Part shown: piece by piece, positions 34,100 through 44,081 of the stretch
Layout of the letters: the number at the start of each line of letters is the position of its first letter
How positions within the stretch are numbered: the stretch's first letter is position 1
NCBI RefSeq assembly: GCF_043195195.1
Contig: NZ_JBAFWT010000010.1
Location: forward strand, 62,001-126,000
DNA length: 64,000 nucleotides
DNA from: NCEH01 sp043195195
GTDB taxonomy: Bacteria; Pseudomonadota; Alphaproteobacteria; Rhizobiales; Xanthobacteraceae
Direction of reading: 5' to 3'
The notes under the pieces: model-generated
Told to the model about the DNA's origin: nothing
Database searches by the model: none
What the model saw: only the letters and a program-made list of their open reading frames with translations
Translations under genes and position numbers: made by a program

Positions 34100-35809
34100 A
34101 TGACCTCCAACGGCTGGCTTCAGATCGCGATCCTCTTCATAGCGGTGGTGGCATGCGCCATCCCGCTCGGTCGCTTCATGGCCCGCGTGTTCGCGGGTGA
34201 ACGCAACTTTTTGACCCCCGTGCTCGCCCCCGTCGAGCGCGGCCTCTATCGCCTTGCCGGAGTCGATCCGGACAAGGAGCAGGGCTGGGTCGCCTATACG
34301 CTCGGCATGCTGGCGCTGAACGCCGCCGGCTTCGCCTTGCTGTACGCGATTCTGCGCCTGCAGGGCGTGCTGCCGGTCAATCCCCAGGGCTTCGGTGCCC
34401 TGGCGCCGGATCTCGCATTCAACACGGCGGTGAGCTTCGTCACCAACACCAATTGGCAGGCTTATGGCGGCGAGACCACCATGAGCAATTTCAGCCAGAT
34501 GGTGGGGCTGACGGTGCAGAACTTCCTGTCCGCCGCCACCGGCATCGCGCTGGCCATCGCGTTGGTGCGGGGCTTTGCCCGGTCCGGCGCGGCGGGTGTG
34601 GGCAATTTCTTCGTCGATGCCACCCGCGCGACGCTCTACATCCTGTTGCCGCTCGCCTTCGTGACGGCCCTGATCCTCGTGGCGAGCGGCATGCCGCAGA
34701 CCTTGGACGGCTCCTTTACCGCCACCACGCTCGACGGTGCGCATCAGACCATCTCGATTGGCCCGGTGGCCTCGCAGATCGCCATCAAGCAGCTCGGCAC
34801 CAATGGCGGCGGCTTCTTCAACGTCAATGCTGCCCATCCCTTCGAGAACCCGACAGCCCTCGGCAACATGCTGCAGGTGTGGCAGATGCTGGTGATCTCT
34901 ACCGCCATCGTGTTCGCCTTCGGCCATCTCATCGGCGATAAGCGCCAGGCCAAGGCGTTGCTAGCGGTTGTGTTCGTGCTGCTGATCACAGGTGTCGCCA
35001 TCGCCTATTGGGCGGAAGCGGCCGGCACGCCGATGCTGCAGCAGGCGGGGCTCGACCCGGCCGGCGGCAATATGGAAGGCAAGGAGGTGCGTTTCGGCCT
35101 CGCGCTTTCCGCTCTCTGGGCGGCGGTCACCACTGGCCTGTCGTGCGGGGCGGTGAACGCCATGCACGGCTCCTTCACCCCGCTCGGCGGCATGGTACCG
35201 TTGGTGCTGATCAAGCTCGGCGAGATCCTGCCGGGCGGCGTCGGTTCGGGCCTGTACGGCCTGCTGGTGATGGCCATTCTCGCCGTGTTCGTCGGCGGCC
35301 TCATGGTGGGCCGCACGCCGGAATATCTCGGCAAGAAGATCGAGGCTAAGGAAGTGAAGATGGCGGTGCTGGCGAGCCTGGTGCTGCCGGTGTTCGTGCT
35401 CGGCTTCACCTCACTTGCCGCCAATCTCTCGGGTCCCGCGGCGGGTATCGGCAACGGCGGACCGCACGGCCTGACCGAGGTGCTCTATGCCTATGCCTCC
35501 GGCACCGGCAACAATGGCTCGGCGTTCGCCTCGCTGTCTGCCAACACCCCTTGGTGGAACACCACGCTCGGCATCGCCATGCTGTTCGGCCGCTTCGCCT
35601 ATATCGTGCCGATGATGGCGATTGCCGGGTCGCTCGCGGCCAAACCCCGGCTGGCGGCGTCCGCCGGCACTTTCCCGACCCATGGGCCGCTGTTCGTCGG
35701 CCTCCTTATCGGCGTCATCTTGATCCTCGGCGGTCTGCAATTCTTCCCGGCATTCGCCCTCGGCCCGATCGCCGAGCAGGTGCAAATGCTGGCCGGCAAG
35801 ACCTTCTGA
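34100..35809 (+). CDS. kdpA: K+-transporting ATPase potassium-channel subunit KdpA
   Basis: A 569-residue channel-like subunit that selects K+ for the high-affinity KdpFABC pump. The selectivity-filter loops are seen as VTNTNWQAYGGETTMSNF, KQLGTNGGGFFNVN, AMHGSFTPLGGM and ASGTGNNGSAFASL. About ten membrane helices. It is in an operon with kdpF upstream and kdpB 15 bases downstream. Confidence 0.97.
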   Translation: MTSNGWLQIAILFIAVVACAIPLGRFMARVFAGERNFLTPVLAPVERGLYRLAGVDPDKEQGWVAYTLGMLALNAAGFALLYAILRLQGVLPVNPQGFGALAPDLAFNTAVSFVTNTNWQAYGGETTMSNFSQMVGLTVQNFLSAATGIALAIALVRGFARSGAAGVGNFFVDATRATLYILLPLAFVTALILVASGMPQTLDGSFTATTLDGAHQTISIGPVASQIAIKQLGTNGGGFFNVNAAHPFENPTALGNMLQVWQMLVISTAIVFAFGHLIGDKRQAKALLAVVFVLLITGVAIAYWAEAAGTPMLQQAGLDPAGGNMEGKEVRFGLALSALWAAVTTGLSCGAVNAMHGSFTPLGGMVPLVLIKLGEILPGGVGSGLYGLLVMAILAVFVGGLMVGRTPEYLGKKIEAKEVKMAVLASLVLPVFVLGFTSLAANLSGPAAGIGNGGPHGLTEVLYAYASGTGNNGSAFASLSANTPWWNTTLGIAMLFGRFAYIVPMMAIAGSLAAKPRLAASAGTFPTHGPLFVGLLIGVILILGGLQFFPAFALGPIAEQVQMLAGKTF

Positions 35810-35824
35810 GGAACGGAGCAAACC

Positions 35825-37876
35825 ATGTCCGCTAAATCCGTCTCCTCCATCGCCAGCCCCGACCTGATCGGTCGGGCCGTCGTCGATGCCTTCAAGAAGC
35901 TCGATCCGCGCTTCTTGATGAAGAATCCGGTGATCTTCGTTACTGAAGTGGTGGCGACACTCGTCACCGCCATTTTCCTGCGCGATCTGTTGATCGGCGC
36001 GCCGGTCTTGTTCACCGGCCAGATCATGGGCTGGCTGTGGTTTACCGTGCTGTTCGCCAATTTCGCCGAAGCAGTGGCGGAAGGGCGGGGGCGCGCTCAG
36101 GCGGAAAGCCTGAAGCGGGCCCGCACCGACACGGTGGCGAAGAAGCTCGCCGATCCCAAGAACCGGGAGCGCTACACCAGCGTCTCGGCGCTTGAACTCA
36201 AGGTGGGCGACATCGTGCTGGTGGAGGCCGGCGACCTCGTGCCCGGCGACGGCGAGATCATCGAGGGCATCGCCTCGGTGAACGAAGCCGCGATCACCGG
36301 CGAGAGCGCCCCCGTCATCCGCGAAAGCGGCGGCGACCGCTCGGCCGTCACCGGCGGCACCACGGTGGTTTCCGACTTCGTGGTGGTGCGCATCACAGCG
36401 GCGGCCGGCTCGTCCTTCCTCGATCGCATGATAGCTTTGGTGGAAGGCGCAGAACGGCAGAAGACCCCCAACGAGATTGCCCTCACCATCCTGCTGGTGG
36501 GCATGACGCTGATCTTCCTCATCACCGTCGTCACGCTCTACGGCCTCGGGCTCTATGGTGGGACCGAACTGGCGGTGCCGGTCCTGGTGGCCCTGCTGGT
36601 GACGCTGATCCCCACCACCATCGGCGGCCTGCTCTCGGCCATCGGCATCGCCGGCATGGACCGTCTGGTGCGCCACAACGTGCTCGCCATGTCCGGCCGC
36701 GCGGTGGAGGCGGCGGGCGACGTCGACACCTTGCTGCTCGACAAGACCGGCACCATCACCTTCGGCAACCGCATGGCCACCGAGATCATCCCGGTTCCCG
36801 GCGTTTCCGATCACGAGGCCATGGAGGCGGCTGTGCTCGCTTCCCTCGCCGACGAGACGGCGGAAGGGCGTTCCATCCTCGCCCTGGCGCGGGAGACGTT
36901 CGGCATCGACGTGACAATGGTGCCGGACGGCGCGAGCTTCGTGCCCTTCTCCGCCTCTACCCGCATTTCCGGCATCGACCTTGCTGCTCGCAAGATCCGC
37001 AAGGGGGCGGTGGATGCGGTGCGCCGCTTCGTTTCCGAGGGTACGACCCGCAAGGTGTCGGAGCCGGTGGAGTTCAACGCGGCGGTCGATCGCATCGCTC
37101 GCTCCGGCGGCACGCCGCTGGGCCTTGCGGAAGGCGGACGCTTGCTGGGCGTCATCCATCTGAAGGACGTGGTGAAGCCGGACATCAAGGAGCGCTTTGC
37201 CGAGCTTCGCCGCATGGGCATCCGCACGGTGATGGTGACGGGCGACAATCCGGTGACTGCCGCCGCCATCGCCTCCGAGGCGGGCGTCGACGATTTCATC
37301 GCCGAGGCCACCCCGCAGGACAAGCTCAGCTATATCCGCAACGAGCAGCGGCGCGGACGGCTGGTGGCCATGTGCGGTGACGGCACCAACGACGCGCCGG
37401 CTTTGGCGCAGGCGGATGTTGGCGTCGCCATGCAGACCGGCACCCAGGCCGCCCGCGAGGCCGGCAACATGGTGGACCTCGACAGCGATCCCACCAAGCT
37501 CATCGAGATTGTCGGCATCGGCAAGCAGCTCTTGATGACGCGCGGCTCGTTGACCACCTTCTCGATCGCCAATGACGTGGCGAAGTATTTCGCCATCATC
37601 CCGGCGCTGTTCGTCGTCGCGATCCCGGAATTGAGCGTGCTCAATGTCATGGGCCTGTCGACACCCCAGAGCGCCATTCTCTCGGCTGTGATCTTCAACG
37701 CGCTGATCATCATCGCGCTGATTCCGCTAGCCCTGCGGGGTGTGCCTTACAAGCCGGCGAGCGCCGAGCGCGTACTCGCCCGCAATCTGTTCATCTACGG
37801 CCTCGGCGGCCTCTTGGTGCCCTTCATCGGCATCAAGCTTGTGGACCTCGCCGTGACCGCCCTCGGCCTCGCCTGA
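35825..37876 (+). CDS. kdpB: K+-transporting P-type ATPase KdpB
   Basis: A 683-residue P-type ATPase that energises K+ uptake. The phosphorylated Asp lies in LLDKTGTITFGN, the actuator motif in AAITGESAPVIRE, and the hinge motif in MCGDGTNDAPALAQADVGVAM. NEIALTILLVGMTLIFL and the following helices match the KdpB membrane domain. It starts 15 bases after kdpA and ends 11 before kdpC. Confidence 0.97.
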   Translation: MSAKSVSSIASPDLIGRAVVDAFKKLDPRFLMKNPVIFVTEVVATLVTAIFLRDLLIGAPVLFTGQIMGWLWFTVLFANFAEAVAEGRGRAQAESLKRARTDTVAKKLADPKNRERYTSVSALELKVGDIVLVEAGDLVPGDGEIIEGIASVNEAAITGESAPVIRESGGDRSAVTGGTTVVSDFVVVRITAAAGSSFLDRMIALVEGAERQKTPNEIALTILLVGMTLIFLITVVTLYGLGLYGGTELAVPVLVALLVTLIPTTIGGLLSAIGIAGMDRLVRHNVLAMSGRAVEAAGDVDTLLLDKTGTITFGNRMATEIIPVPGVSDHEAMEAAVLASLADETAEGRSILALARETFGIDVTMVPDGASFVPFSASTRISGIDLAARKIRKGAVDAVRRFVSEGTTRKVSEPVEFNAAVDRIARSGGTPLGLAEGGRLLGVIHLKDVVKPDIKERFAELRRMGIRTVMVTGDNPVTAAAIASEAGVDDFIAEATPQDKLSYIRNEQRRGRLVAMCGDGTNDAPALAQADVGVAMQTGTQAAREAGNMVDLDSDPTKLIEIVGIGKQLLMTRGSLTTFSIANDVAKYFAIIPALFVVAIPELSVLNVMGLSTPQSAILSAVIFNALIIIALIPLALRGVPYKPASAERVLARNLFIYGLGGLLVPFIGIKLVDLAVTALGLA

Positions 37877-37887
37877 AGGAGGCGCTT

Positions 37888-38451
37888 ATGTTGTCCCAGC
37901 TTCGTCCCGCCATCGTCGTTTTGGTGGCCTTCACTCTCCTCACCGGCATTGCCTATCCGCTGGCAGTCACCGGCATCGCCCAGGTGGCCTTTCCAGCCGC
38001 CGCCAACGGCAGCCGGATCGAGCGCGGCGGCGTCGTGGTCGGTTCGGCCCTGATCGGCCAGAAGACCGAGGGCGCCGGCTATTTCCATCCCCGGCCTTCG
38101 GCGGCCGGGGAGGGATATGACGCATCCAACTCCTCCGGCAGCAACCTTGCGCCCACCAGCGCCAAGCTGAAGGACCGTATTCTCGCCGATGTCGCTGCAC
38201 TTCGTGCGCAGGGTATCAGCGGGCCGGTCCCGGCCGATGCCGTGACTACCTCCGGCAGCGGCCTTGATCCGCACATCTCCCCAGCCTATGCGCTGGATCA
38301 GGTGAAGCGCGTCGCCACCGCCCGCAACCTCCCGGAGGGCATGGTCCGCCAGGTGGTGGAGCAGAACATCCAGCCGCGCGAACTCGGCATCTTCGGCGAG
38401 CCGCGCGTCAACGTGCTGAAGTTGAACCTGGCTTTGGACGCACAAAAATAG
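37888..38451 (+). CDS. kdpC: K+-transporting ATPase subunit KdpC
   Basis: A 187-residue subunit with one N-terminal membrane helix (IVVLVAFTLLTGIAYPLAVT) and a periplasmic domain containing GYFHPRPSAAGEGYDASNSSGSN-type and GSGLDPHISPAYA motifs. It stabilises the KdpB-ATP interaction. AAGGAGG upstream of the ATG. It is followed by a strong hairpin before kdpD. Confidence 0.96.
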   Translation: MLSQLRPAIVVLVAFTLLTGIAYPLAVTGIAQVAFPAAANGSRIERGGVVVGSALIGQKTEGAGYFHPRPSAAGEGYDASNSSGSNLAPTSAKLKDRILADVAALRAQGISGPVPADAVTTSGSGLDPHISPAYALDQVKRVATARNLPEGMVRQVVEQNIQPRELGIFGEPRVNVLKLNLALDAQK

Positions 38452-38459
38452 TTGCCACG

Positions 38460-38489
38460 GGCGGGCCGGTCTTCAAGGATCGGCCCGCC
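38460..38489 (+). terminator. Strong hairpin between kdpC and kdpD
   Basis: GGCGGGCCGGTC (38460-38471), loop TTCAAG, GATCGGCCCGCC (38478-38489): twelve pairs with one G-T. There is no T run, so it may be a partial terminator or an RNA-end protector that lowers kdpDE expression relative to kdpFABC. Confidence 0.6.
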
Positions 38490-38516
38490 TGCTCCTGAGA
38501 CCCTGAACCAAGGGAC

Positions 38517-41210
38517 GTGAAATTGCAGGACAAGCCGCGCGCGTCACCTGACGCCCTCCTCGCCAAGGCCGAGCGTGAGGGCAAGGGAAAGCTGCGCGTG
38601 TTTCTCGGCGCCGCGCCGGGCGTTGGTAAGACCTACGCCATGTGCCAGGCCGCGAAGGCGGCCAAGGAGGGCGGCAAGGATGTTGTCGTCGGCATCGTCG
38701 AGACTCACGGTCGGCGCGAAACCGAGGCGGTGACCGAGGGCCTCGAAATCCTGCCGCGCCGCTCCATCGCCTATCGCGGCCGGCTGGTGCCGGAGTTCGA
38801 CCTCGATGCCGCGCTCGCGCGCCGGCCGGGCCTTCTTCTGGTGGATGAATATGCCCACACCAACGTTCCGGGCAGCCGCCATCCCAAGCGCTGGCAGGAT
38901 GTGCGCGACATCCTCGATGCCGGCATCGACGTGTGGACCACGCTCAACATCCAGCACCTGGAGAGCCTGAACGAGGTGGTGCAGCGTATTTCCGGCGTGC
39001 GCGTGCGCGAAACCGTGCCGGATACCGCCCTCCAGGAGGCCGATGAGGTGGTGATGGTGGACTTGCCGCCGGACGAGTTGCTGAAGCGGCTCGCCGAGGG
39101 CAAGATCTATATCCAGGACACCGCTGCGCGGGCGATCGAGAATTTCTTCAAGCCCACCAATCTCACCGCCTTGCGCGAGCTCGCCCTGCGCCGGGTTGCG
39201 GCGCGGGTGGACAGCGATCTCGTCGAGCATATGCAGGGCGGCGCCATCGAGGGGCCGTGGGCGGCAGGGGAGCGCATCCTGGTGTGCGTCGGGCCGGACG
39301 CCTCGGCTCAGCGGGTGGTGCGCGAGGCGAAGCGCCTTGCCGATCTCGCCGATGCGCCCTGGTTCGCCGTCACGGTGGAACGCCCCGGCGCGCTGCCGAG
39401 CGTCGCCGACCGGCAGCGCATTCAGGAGGCGCTACGCCTTGCGGAGAGCCTCGGGGCCGAAACCCGCGCCCTGGTGGGCAATGATCTGGTCGCCGAATTG
39501 CTGCGCTTTGCGCGGTTCGAGAATGTCACGCAGGTCGTGGTGGCGCAGGCACGACCCTCGCGCCTCAATCGCGTGCTCTCGCGCACCTTGGCCGATGCCC
39601 TGGTGCGTAAGGCGGACGGCATCGCGGTGCATGTGGTGACCTTCGGCGCGGAAGCCGAGACGGCGCCGGCGCGTCGGGTGCGGTCCCTGCACGCCACGCG
39701 CGGGGAAACGCTCGGCTATGTCGTGGCGCTGGGCGCGGTGGCGTTGGCGACGGTTGCGGGTGAGGGGCTCACCGAAATGGTGGCGCTGCCGAACGTTTCG
39801 ATGGTCTATCTGCTGGCGGTGCTGGTTCCTGCGATTCAGTTCGGCGTGCGGGCGGCCGTGTTCGCCTCCCTGCTGTCTGCGCTGACCTACAATTTCTTCT
39901 TCATCGACCCGGTCTATACCTTCACCATCGCACGGCCGCACGAATTTCTGGCGCTGGCGATCTTCCTCATCATCGCTGTGCTGATCTCCACCGTCGCGGG
40001 GCATTCGCGGGAGCGCGCGGATGCGGCGGCGATCCGCATGCGGGCGGCGCGCCGTCTCTATGAATTCACCCGCAAGCTTTCTGCCCTTGTGGACGCCAAT
40101 GCAGTGGCGGAGGGCGCGGCCTCCGAGATCCAGACCATCCTCGGGCGCTCGACTGCGATCCTGGTGCCGCGCGGCACGGAGATCATTCTCGCGGCAGCCT
40201 GGCCGCCGGAGGATCGGCTGGATACCGCCTCCATGAGCGCGGCGCGCTGGGCACTGGAACGCAACGAACCGGCCGGCGCCGGCACCGGCACGCTGCCGAG
40301 CGTGCCATGGCTGTTCTTGCCGTTGCGCGCGCGCGACGTGCAGGTGGGCGTGATCGGCATCGAAAGCGCCGGGCCGGCGGGCCCGCTCGATCCGGAATCG
40401 GCGGTGCTGCTCAACACGCTTGCCGACCAGACGGCGGTCGCCCTGGACCGCTCCGGCCTCGCCGACGAAATGGCGAACGTGAAGACGGCAGCCGAGGCGG
40501 AGCGGGTGCGCAATATCCTCCTCGCCTCCATCAGCCATGATTTCCGCACGCCCCTGTCCTCGATCCTCGGTGCGGCGACGGCGCTGATCGATTATGGCGA
40601 GCGCATTGCCCCCGAGCAGCGGCGCGACCTGCTCTCCCAGGTGCGCGAGGAGGCCGAGCATCTCGACGGCATGGTGCGCAACCTGCTGTCCATGACCCGC
40701 CTGGAGGCGGGCGCGCTGGATCTGCGGCGCGACTGGACCGATATCGGCGAGGTGATGAGTCAGGCGGTGGTCCTCGCCAAGCGGCGCGGCGCCACCCAAT
40801 TGTTCGCGGTGGAAGGCGAAAAGAACCTTCCGCTGGTATTCGCCGACCAGATCCTCCTGAATCAAGTTCTGGCGAACGTGGTCGGCAACGCCATGCGCTA
40901 TGCCGGCCCCGGCGCCCATGTGGTCCTCGCTGCCCGCCGCGTGGGGAATATGATCGAGATTTCAGTGACCGACGACGGCCCCGGCATCGCGCCGGAGCTT
41001 CTGCCTCATGTGTTCGAAAAGTTCGTGCGCGCGGTGCGTGAGGGCGCTGATGGCGGGGAGGGGTCGGGCCTCGGCCTCGCGATCGCTAAGGGCATCGTCG
41101 AGGCGCATGGTGGCAGCGTCACTGCACAGAGTCCGGTCGAGGGCACGCGTCGCGGCGCGCGGTTCACCTTCCTACTTCCCATCGGCGGCATACCCGCCGA
41201 CGCATCCTGA
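38517..41210 (+). CDS. kdpD: Osmosensitive K+ channel sensor histidine kinase KdpD
   Basis: An 897-residue sensor. The N-terminal KdpD domain has Walker A GAAPGVGKTYAM and DEYAHTNVPGSRHPKRWQDV; a USP-like domain follows (about 240-370), then four clustered membrane helices (about 400-500), a GAF-like domain, the HisKA box ASISHDFRTPLSSILGAATA and HATPase motifs GPGIAPELLPHVFEKF and GSGLGLAIAKGIVEAHGG. GTG start at 38517 with AAGGGA upstream. It senses K+ limitation or turgor and phosphorylates KdpE, encoded 10 bases downstream. Confidence 0.96.
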   Translation: MKLQDKPRASPDALLAKAEREGKGKLRVFLGAAPGVGKTYAMCQAAKAAKEGGKDVVVGIVETHGRRETEAVTEGLEILPRRSIAYRGRLVPEFDLDAALARRPGLLLVDEYAHTNVPGSRHPKRWQDVRDILDAGIDVWTTLNIQHLESLNEVVQRISGVRVRETVPDTALQEADEVVMVDLPPDELLKRLAEGKIYIQDTAARAIENFFKPTNLTALRELALRRVAARVDSDLVEHMQGGAIEGPWAAGERILVCVGPDASAQRVVREAKRLADLADAPWFAVTVERPGALPSVADRQRIQEALRLAESLGAETRALVGNDLVAELLRFARFENVTQVVVAQARPSRLNRVLSRTLADALVRKADGIAVHVVTFGAEAETAPARRVRSLHATRGETLGYVVALGAVALATVAGEGLTEMVALPNVSMVYLLAVLVPAIQFGVRAAVFASLLSALTYNFFFIDPVYTFTIARPHEFLALAIFLIIAVLISTVAGHSRERADAAAIRMRAARRLYEFTRKLSALVDANAVAEGAASEIQTILGRSTAILVPRGTEIILAAAWPPEDRLDTASMSAARWALERNEPAGAGTGTLPSVPWLFLPLRARDVQVGVIGIESAGPAGPLDPESAVLLNTLADQTAVALDRSGLADEMANVKTAAEAERVRNILLASISHDFRTPLSSILGAATALIDYGERIAPEQRRDLLSQVREEAEHLDGMVRNLLSMTRLEAGALDLRRDWTDIGEVMSQAVVLAKRRGATQLFAVEGEKNLPLVFADQILLNQVLANVVGNAMRYAGPGAHVVLAARRVGNMIEISVTDDGPGIAPELLPHVFEKFVRAVREGADGGEGSGLGLAIAKGIVEAHGGSVTAQSPVEGTRRGARFTFLLPIGGIPADAS

Positions 41211-41220
41211 GGACCACAGC

Positions 41221-41910
41221 ATGAGCCTCGGCAAGATTCTGGTGGTGGACGACGAGCCTGCGATCCATCGTTTTCTGGCCCCCGCACTCGCGGCTGCGGG
41301 ATACGAGGTTTCGGCCGCAGAGGACGGGGCGCGCGCCTTGCGTGAGATCGCCACCCATCCACCTGACGCCGTGGTGCTCGACCTTGGCTTGCCGGACATG
41401 GACGGCAAGGACGTCATCCGTCGCCTGCGGGCCTGGTCCCAGGTGCCGGTCATCGTACTGTCGGCGCGTGAGCGGGAAGCCGAGAAGATCGAGGCGCTGG
41501 ACCTCGGGGCCGATGACTTCGTCAACAAGCCCTTCGGAATCGGCGAACTGATGGCGCGTATCCGCGCAGCCCTGCGGCACCGGGCGGGGGATGTTTCGGA
41601 AGATCCGGTCCTTCGGGTGGGGCCGGTCGAGATCGACCGTGCTCGTCACCGCGTGAGCCGCGACGGTGACGAGGTGAAGCTGACGCCCAAGGAATTCGAG
41701 CTTCTGGTATTTCTCGCCCGCCATGAGGGAAAGGTGGTAACTCACCACCAATTGCTCACGACGGTGTGGGGACCGGCCCATGGGCAGGATACCCAATATC
41801 TCCGGGTCTATGTCGGACAGTTGCGCCAGAAGCTGGAGCTGGATCCGAGTGCGCCGGCTCTCATCATCACCGAGCCCGGCATCGGCTATCGCGCCGGCGG
41901 CATGGGGTGA
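41221..41910 (+). CDS. kdpE: KDP operon response regulator KdpE
   Basis: A 229-residue OmpR-type regulator. The receiver domain has acidic pocket VVDDEPAIHRF, phospho-acceptor Asp in VLDLGLPDMDG and the conserved Lys in VNKPFG; the C-terminal winged helix starts LTPKEFELLVFLARHEGK and contains HTQYLRVYVGQLRQKLE-like residues. It activates kdpFABC. The downstream spacer has a GCCCGTC/GACGGGC hairpin at 41958-41981. Confidence 0.95.
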   Translation: MSLGKILVVDDEPAIHRFLAPALAAAGYEVSAAEDGARALREIATHPPDAVVLDLGLPDMDGKDVIRRLRAWSQVPVIVLSAREREAEKIEALDLGADDFVNKPFGIGELMARIRAALRHRAGDVSEDPVLRVGPVEIDRARHRVSRDGDEVKLTPKEFELLVFLARHEGKVVTHHQLLTTVWGPAHGQDTQYLRVYVGQLRQKLELDPSAPALIITEPGIGYRAGGMG

Positions 41911-42108
41911 TCATCGGTTCCGAGCGGCGTCGCCGTGGGGAGGATCGGCGAGGAGGTGCCCGTCGCGGTGGCGTGACGGGCGATCTCGAAGCAAGGGCGG
42001 CGCCCGTTTCCGGCATCCCCGATCCCTGTGGGGACTGCGCGGGATTTGCCGGGGCGCCGCACGGGCGTGACCGATGCCTGGGCGAGCGGGGCGCGCCCAC
42101 CATCGGCG

Positions 42109-42381
42109 TCACGCCGCGTGCGAATAAGCCCCGAACGGTGTGACTGAAAGCCCGAAGGCCTGGGACCAGGTCTCGAAGGCGACCCAGGCGTGGGCCCGCA
42201 TTTCCGGCGTGCGGGCGTGCTCCATCTGGGCCAGCAGCATTTCGGCATATTGACCGACTTCGTCCGCCTCATGGGCCTGCAGGAAGCCGATGGCATCCTC
42301 CAGGCCGCGGACATTGCGATCTTCCCCGCCGATGAGGATACGCAGCGGACGCGTCACGTAACTTGGGGATTGTGTTTGCAT
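42109..42381 (-). CDS. Small protein of unknown function (weakly DUF982-like)
   Basis: A 90-residue protein starting MQTQSPSYVTRPLRILIGGE, with GGAGGGAAAAAAG just before the ATG. The pattern RPLRILIGGEDRNVRGLEDAIGFLQ followed by an Ala-rich helical half with HAWVAFETWSQAFG weakly recalls DUF982 proteins, short rhizobial proteins of unknown role. The assignment is tentative. It is a single gene between kdpE (opposite strand) and mazG. Confidence 0.6.
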   Translation of the reverse strand: MQTQSPSYVTRPLRILIGGEDRNVRGLEDAIGFLQAHEADEVGQYAEMLLAQMEHARTPEMRAHAWVAFETWSQAFGLSVTPFGAYSHAA

Positions 42382-42590
42382 CTTTTTTCCCTCCAAGGCC
42401 GTGCGTTTTCCGTATTTCCTTCCCGCCGACCGCCCGCGTGTCCGACCCCGGTAATGGGCGGATGCGAAAGATACCGGAACAAGAAAGAATGCTGCCCGCA
42501 AAACTCAAAGTCGCGGGTCAACACGAGCAAAACGCACGTGCAGGGATCAGGTTCCGCCCGCATCGAAAAAAGTTCAACAGCGTTCTTAAC

Positions 42591-43463
42591 TCAAGGGAAG
42601 GGGAGAACTGATGCGCCGGGGTCCGGCGCCCCGCAGCGCGTCCGCTCTTCCTGCTTGGCGGCGATCCAAAAGGCTTCCATCTCGTCCAAGCTCGCCTCTT
42701 TCGGCGTGCGGCCGGTAGCGGCAAGCTGGTCCTCGACAAAGGCAAAGCGGCGGGAGAATTTCTCATTGGTGCCGCGCAGCGCCGCCTCCGGGTCGACGCC
42801 GGCATGGCGGGCGAGGTTGACGAGCGCGAACAGCAGGTCGCCGATTTCGTCCTTCACGGCCTCGACGCCGCCCGCATCCAGGGCCTGGGAGACCTCCTCG
42901 GTCTCCTCCCGGATTTTTGCCAGTACCTGCCGCGCATCGTTCCAATCAAAGCCAACGCGACCGGCTTTTTCCTGCAGCTTCAGCGCGCGTGTGAGGGCCG
43001 GTAGGCCGACCGGCACGCCATCGAGCGTCCGGCCGGTCTCGTCCGCGGGCAGTCCGGCGGCCGCGCGGCGCTGGGCGCGCTCGGCCTTTTCCTGCGCCTT
43101 GATCTCGCTCCAGAGCCCCTTCACGGCCTGCGGACTGAGATCGCGTGCGGTGCCGAAGACGTGGGGATGGCGGCGGATGAGCTTGGTGGTGATGGCCTCG
43201 ACCACGTCGCCGAGGTCGAACAGATCTGCTTCTTCCCCTAGCCGGGAATGAAATACCACTTGGAGCAGCAGGTCACCCAGTTCGTCCGGCAGGTCGGCCA
43301 TGTCGCCGCGCGCGATGGCATCGGCCACTTCATAGGCTTCCTCGATTGTGTAAGGGGCGATGGTGGAGAAATCCTGCTCCAGATCCCACGGGCAGCCGGT
43401 GCCGGGCGTGCGCAGCGCCGCCATGATCTCCACCAGGCGGGCAAGGTCGCGGGAGGGCTGCAT
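42591..43463 (-). CDS. mazG: Nucleoside triphosphate pyrophosphohydrolase MazG
   Basis: A 290-residue protein with two MazG domains. The first has CPWDLEQDFSTIAPYTIEEAYE and DELGDLLLQVVFHS (Mg2+-binding ExxE..ExxD pattern); the second has REETEEVSQAL and DEIGDLLFALVNLARH. It hydrolyses non-canonical and canonical NTPs to NMP and PPi. ATG at 43463 with AAGGAG upstream was preferred over an ATG nine codons earlier. It is divergent from trmO. Confidence 0.95.
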   Translation of the reverse strand: MQPSRDLARLVEIMAALRTPGTGCPWDLEQDFSTIAPYTIEEAYEVADAIARGDMADLPDELGDLLLQVVFHSRLGEEADLFDLGDVVEAITTKLIRRHPHVFGTARDLSPQAVKGLWSEIKAQEKAERAQRRAAAGLPADETGRTLDGVPVGLPALTRALKLQEKAGRVGFDWNDARQVLAKIREETEEVSQALDAGGVEAVKDEIGDLLFALVNLARHAGVDPEAALRGTNEKFSRRFAFVEDQLAATGRTPKEASLDEMEAFWIAAKQEERTRCGAPDPGASVLPFP

Positions 43464-43544
43464 GGGGATCTCCTTGCAAGGGCGCCGCATGGCGGGGTGC
43501 GGCGGGTGGGTCTATGATCGCGACACGTCTGCCGAGGATAAAGC

Positions 43545-44051
43545 ATGAGTACCCTCTCCTCCGAAAGCGCGCTCGTGGGTGCGTCACCGTCCGATGACGA
43601 TGGCATCCGCCCGGGCGAAGTCGCCGTCGCGCTACCCCCGGCCTTCGATGCGGGGCTCTATTTCATCGGCCGCATCCGCACCCCCTGGGCGCGCCGGGAA
43701 GACTGCCCTAAGCGTGGTAGCGAGGAAGGGCCCATCTGCCGGCTGGAGATTGATCCGCGTTGGGAAGCCGCGCTCGAAGGGGTGGGGCGGGAGGCGCGCC
43801 TCCAGGTGCTCTATTTCATGGATCAGGCGCGGCGCGATCTGGTGCTTCAGATGCCAAGGCGCGCCACCGCCGCCTCCGGCACCTTCGCGCTGCGCTCCCC
43901 GGTGCGGCCGAACCCCATCGCCTCCTCGGTGGTGCTATTCGTGGCGCGTGAGGGCATGAGCATTCTCGTGCGCGGGCTCGATTGCATCGACGGCACGCCA
44001 CTGGTGGATCTCAAGCCGCAATATTGCACCCTGGCGCATGATGTGACTTAA
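43545..44051 (+). CDS. trmO: tRNA N6-threonylcarbamoyladenosine37 methyltransferase TrmO (TsaA family)
   Basis: A 168-residue SAM-dependent methylase of the UPF0066 family. IGRIRTPWARREDCPKRG, the SAM-binding FALRSPVRPNPIASSVV and GLDCIDGTPLVDLKPQ are the three family motifs. It methylates t6A37 in tRNA. The first 35 residues are a non-conserved extension. It is divergent from mazG. Confidence 0.9.
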   Translation: MSTLSSESALVGASPSDDDGIRPGEVAVALPPAFDAGLYFIGRIRTPWARREDCPKRGSEEGPICRLEIDPRWEAALEGVGREARLQVLYFMDQARRDLVLQMPRRATAASGTFALRSPVRPNPIASSVVLFVAREGMSILVRGLDCIDGTPLVDLKPQYCTLAHDVT

Positions 44052-44081
44052 CGTCAGGCCCGTAACCTCGCGAGGTTCCCC

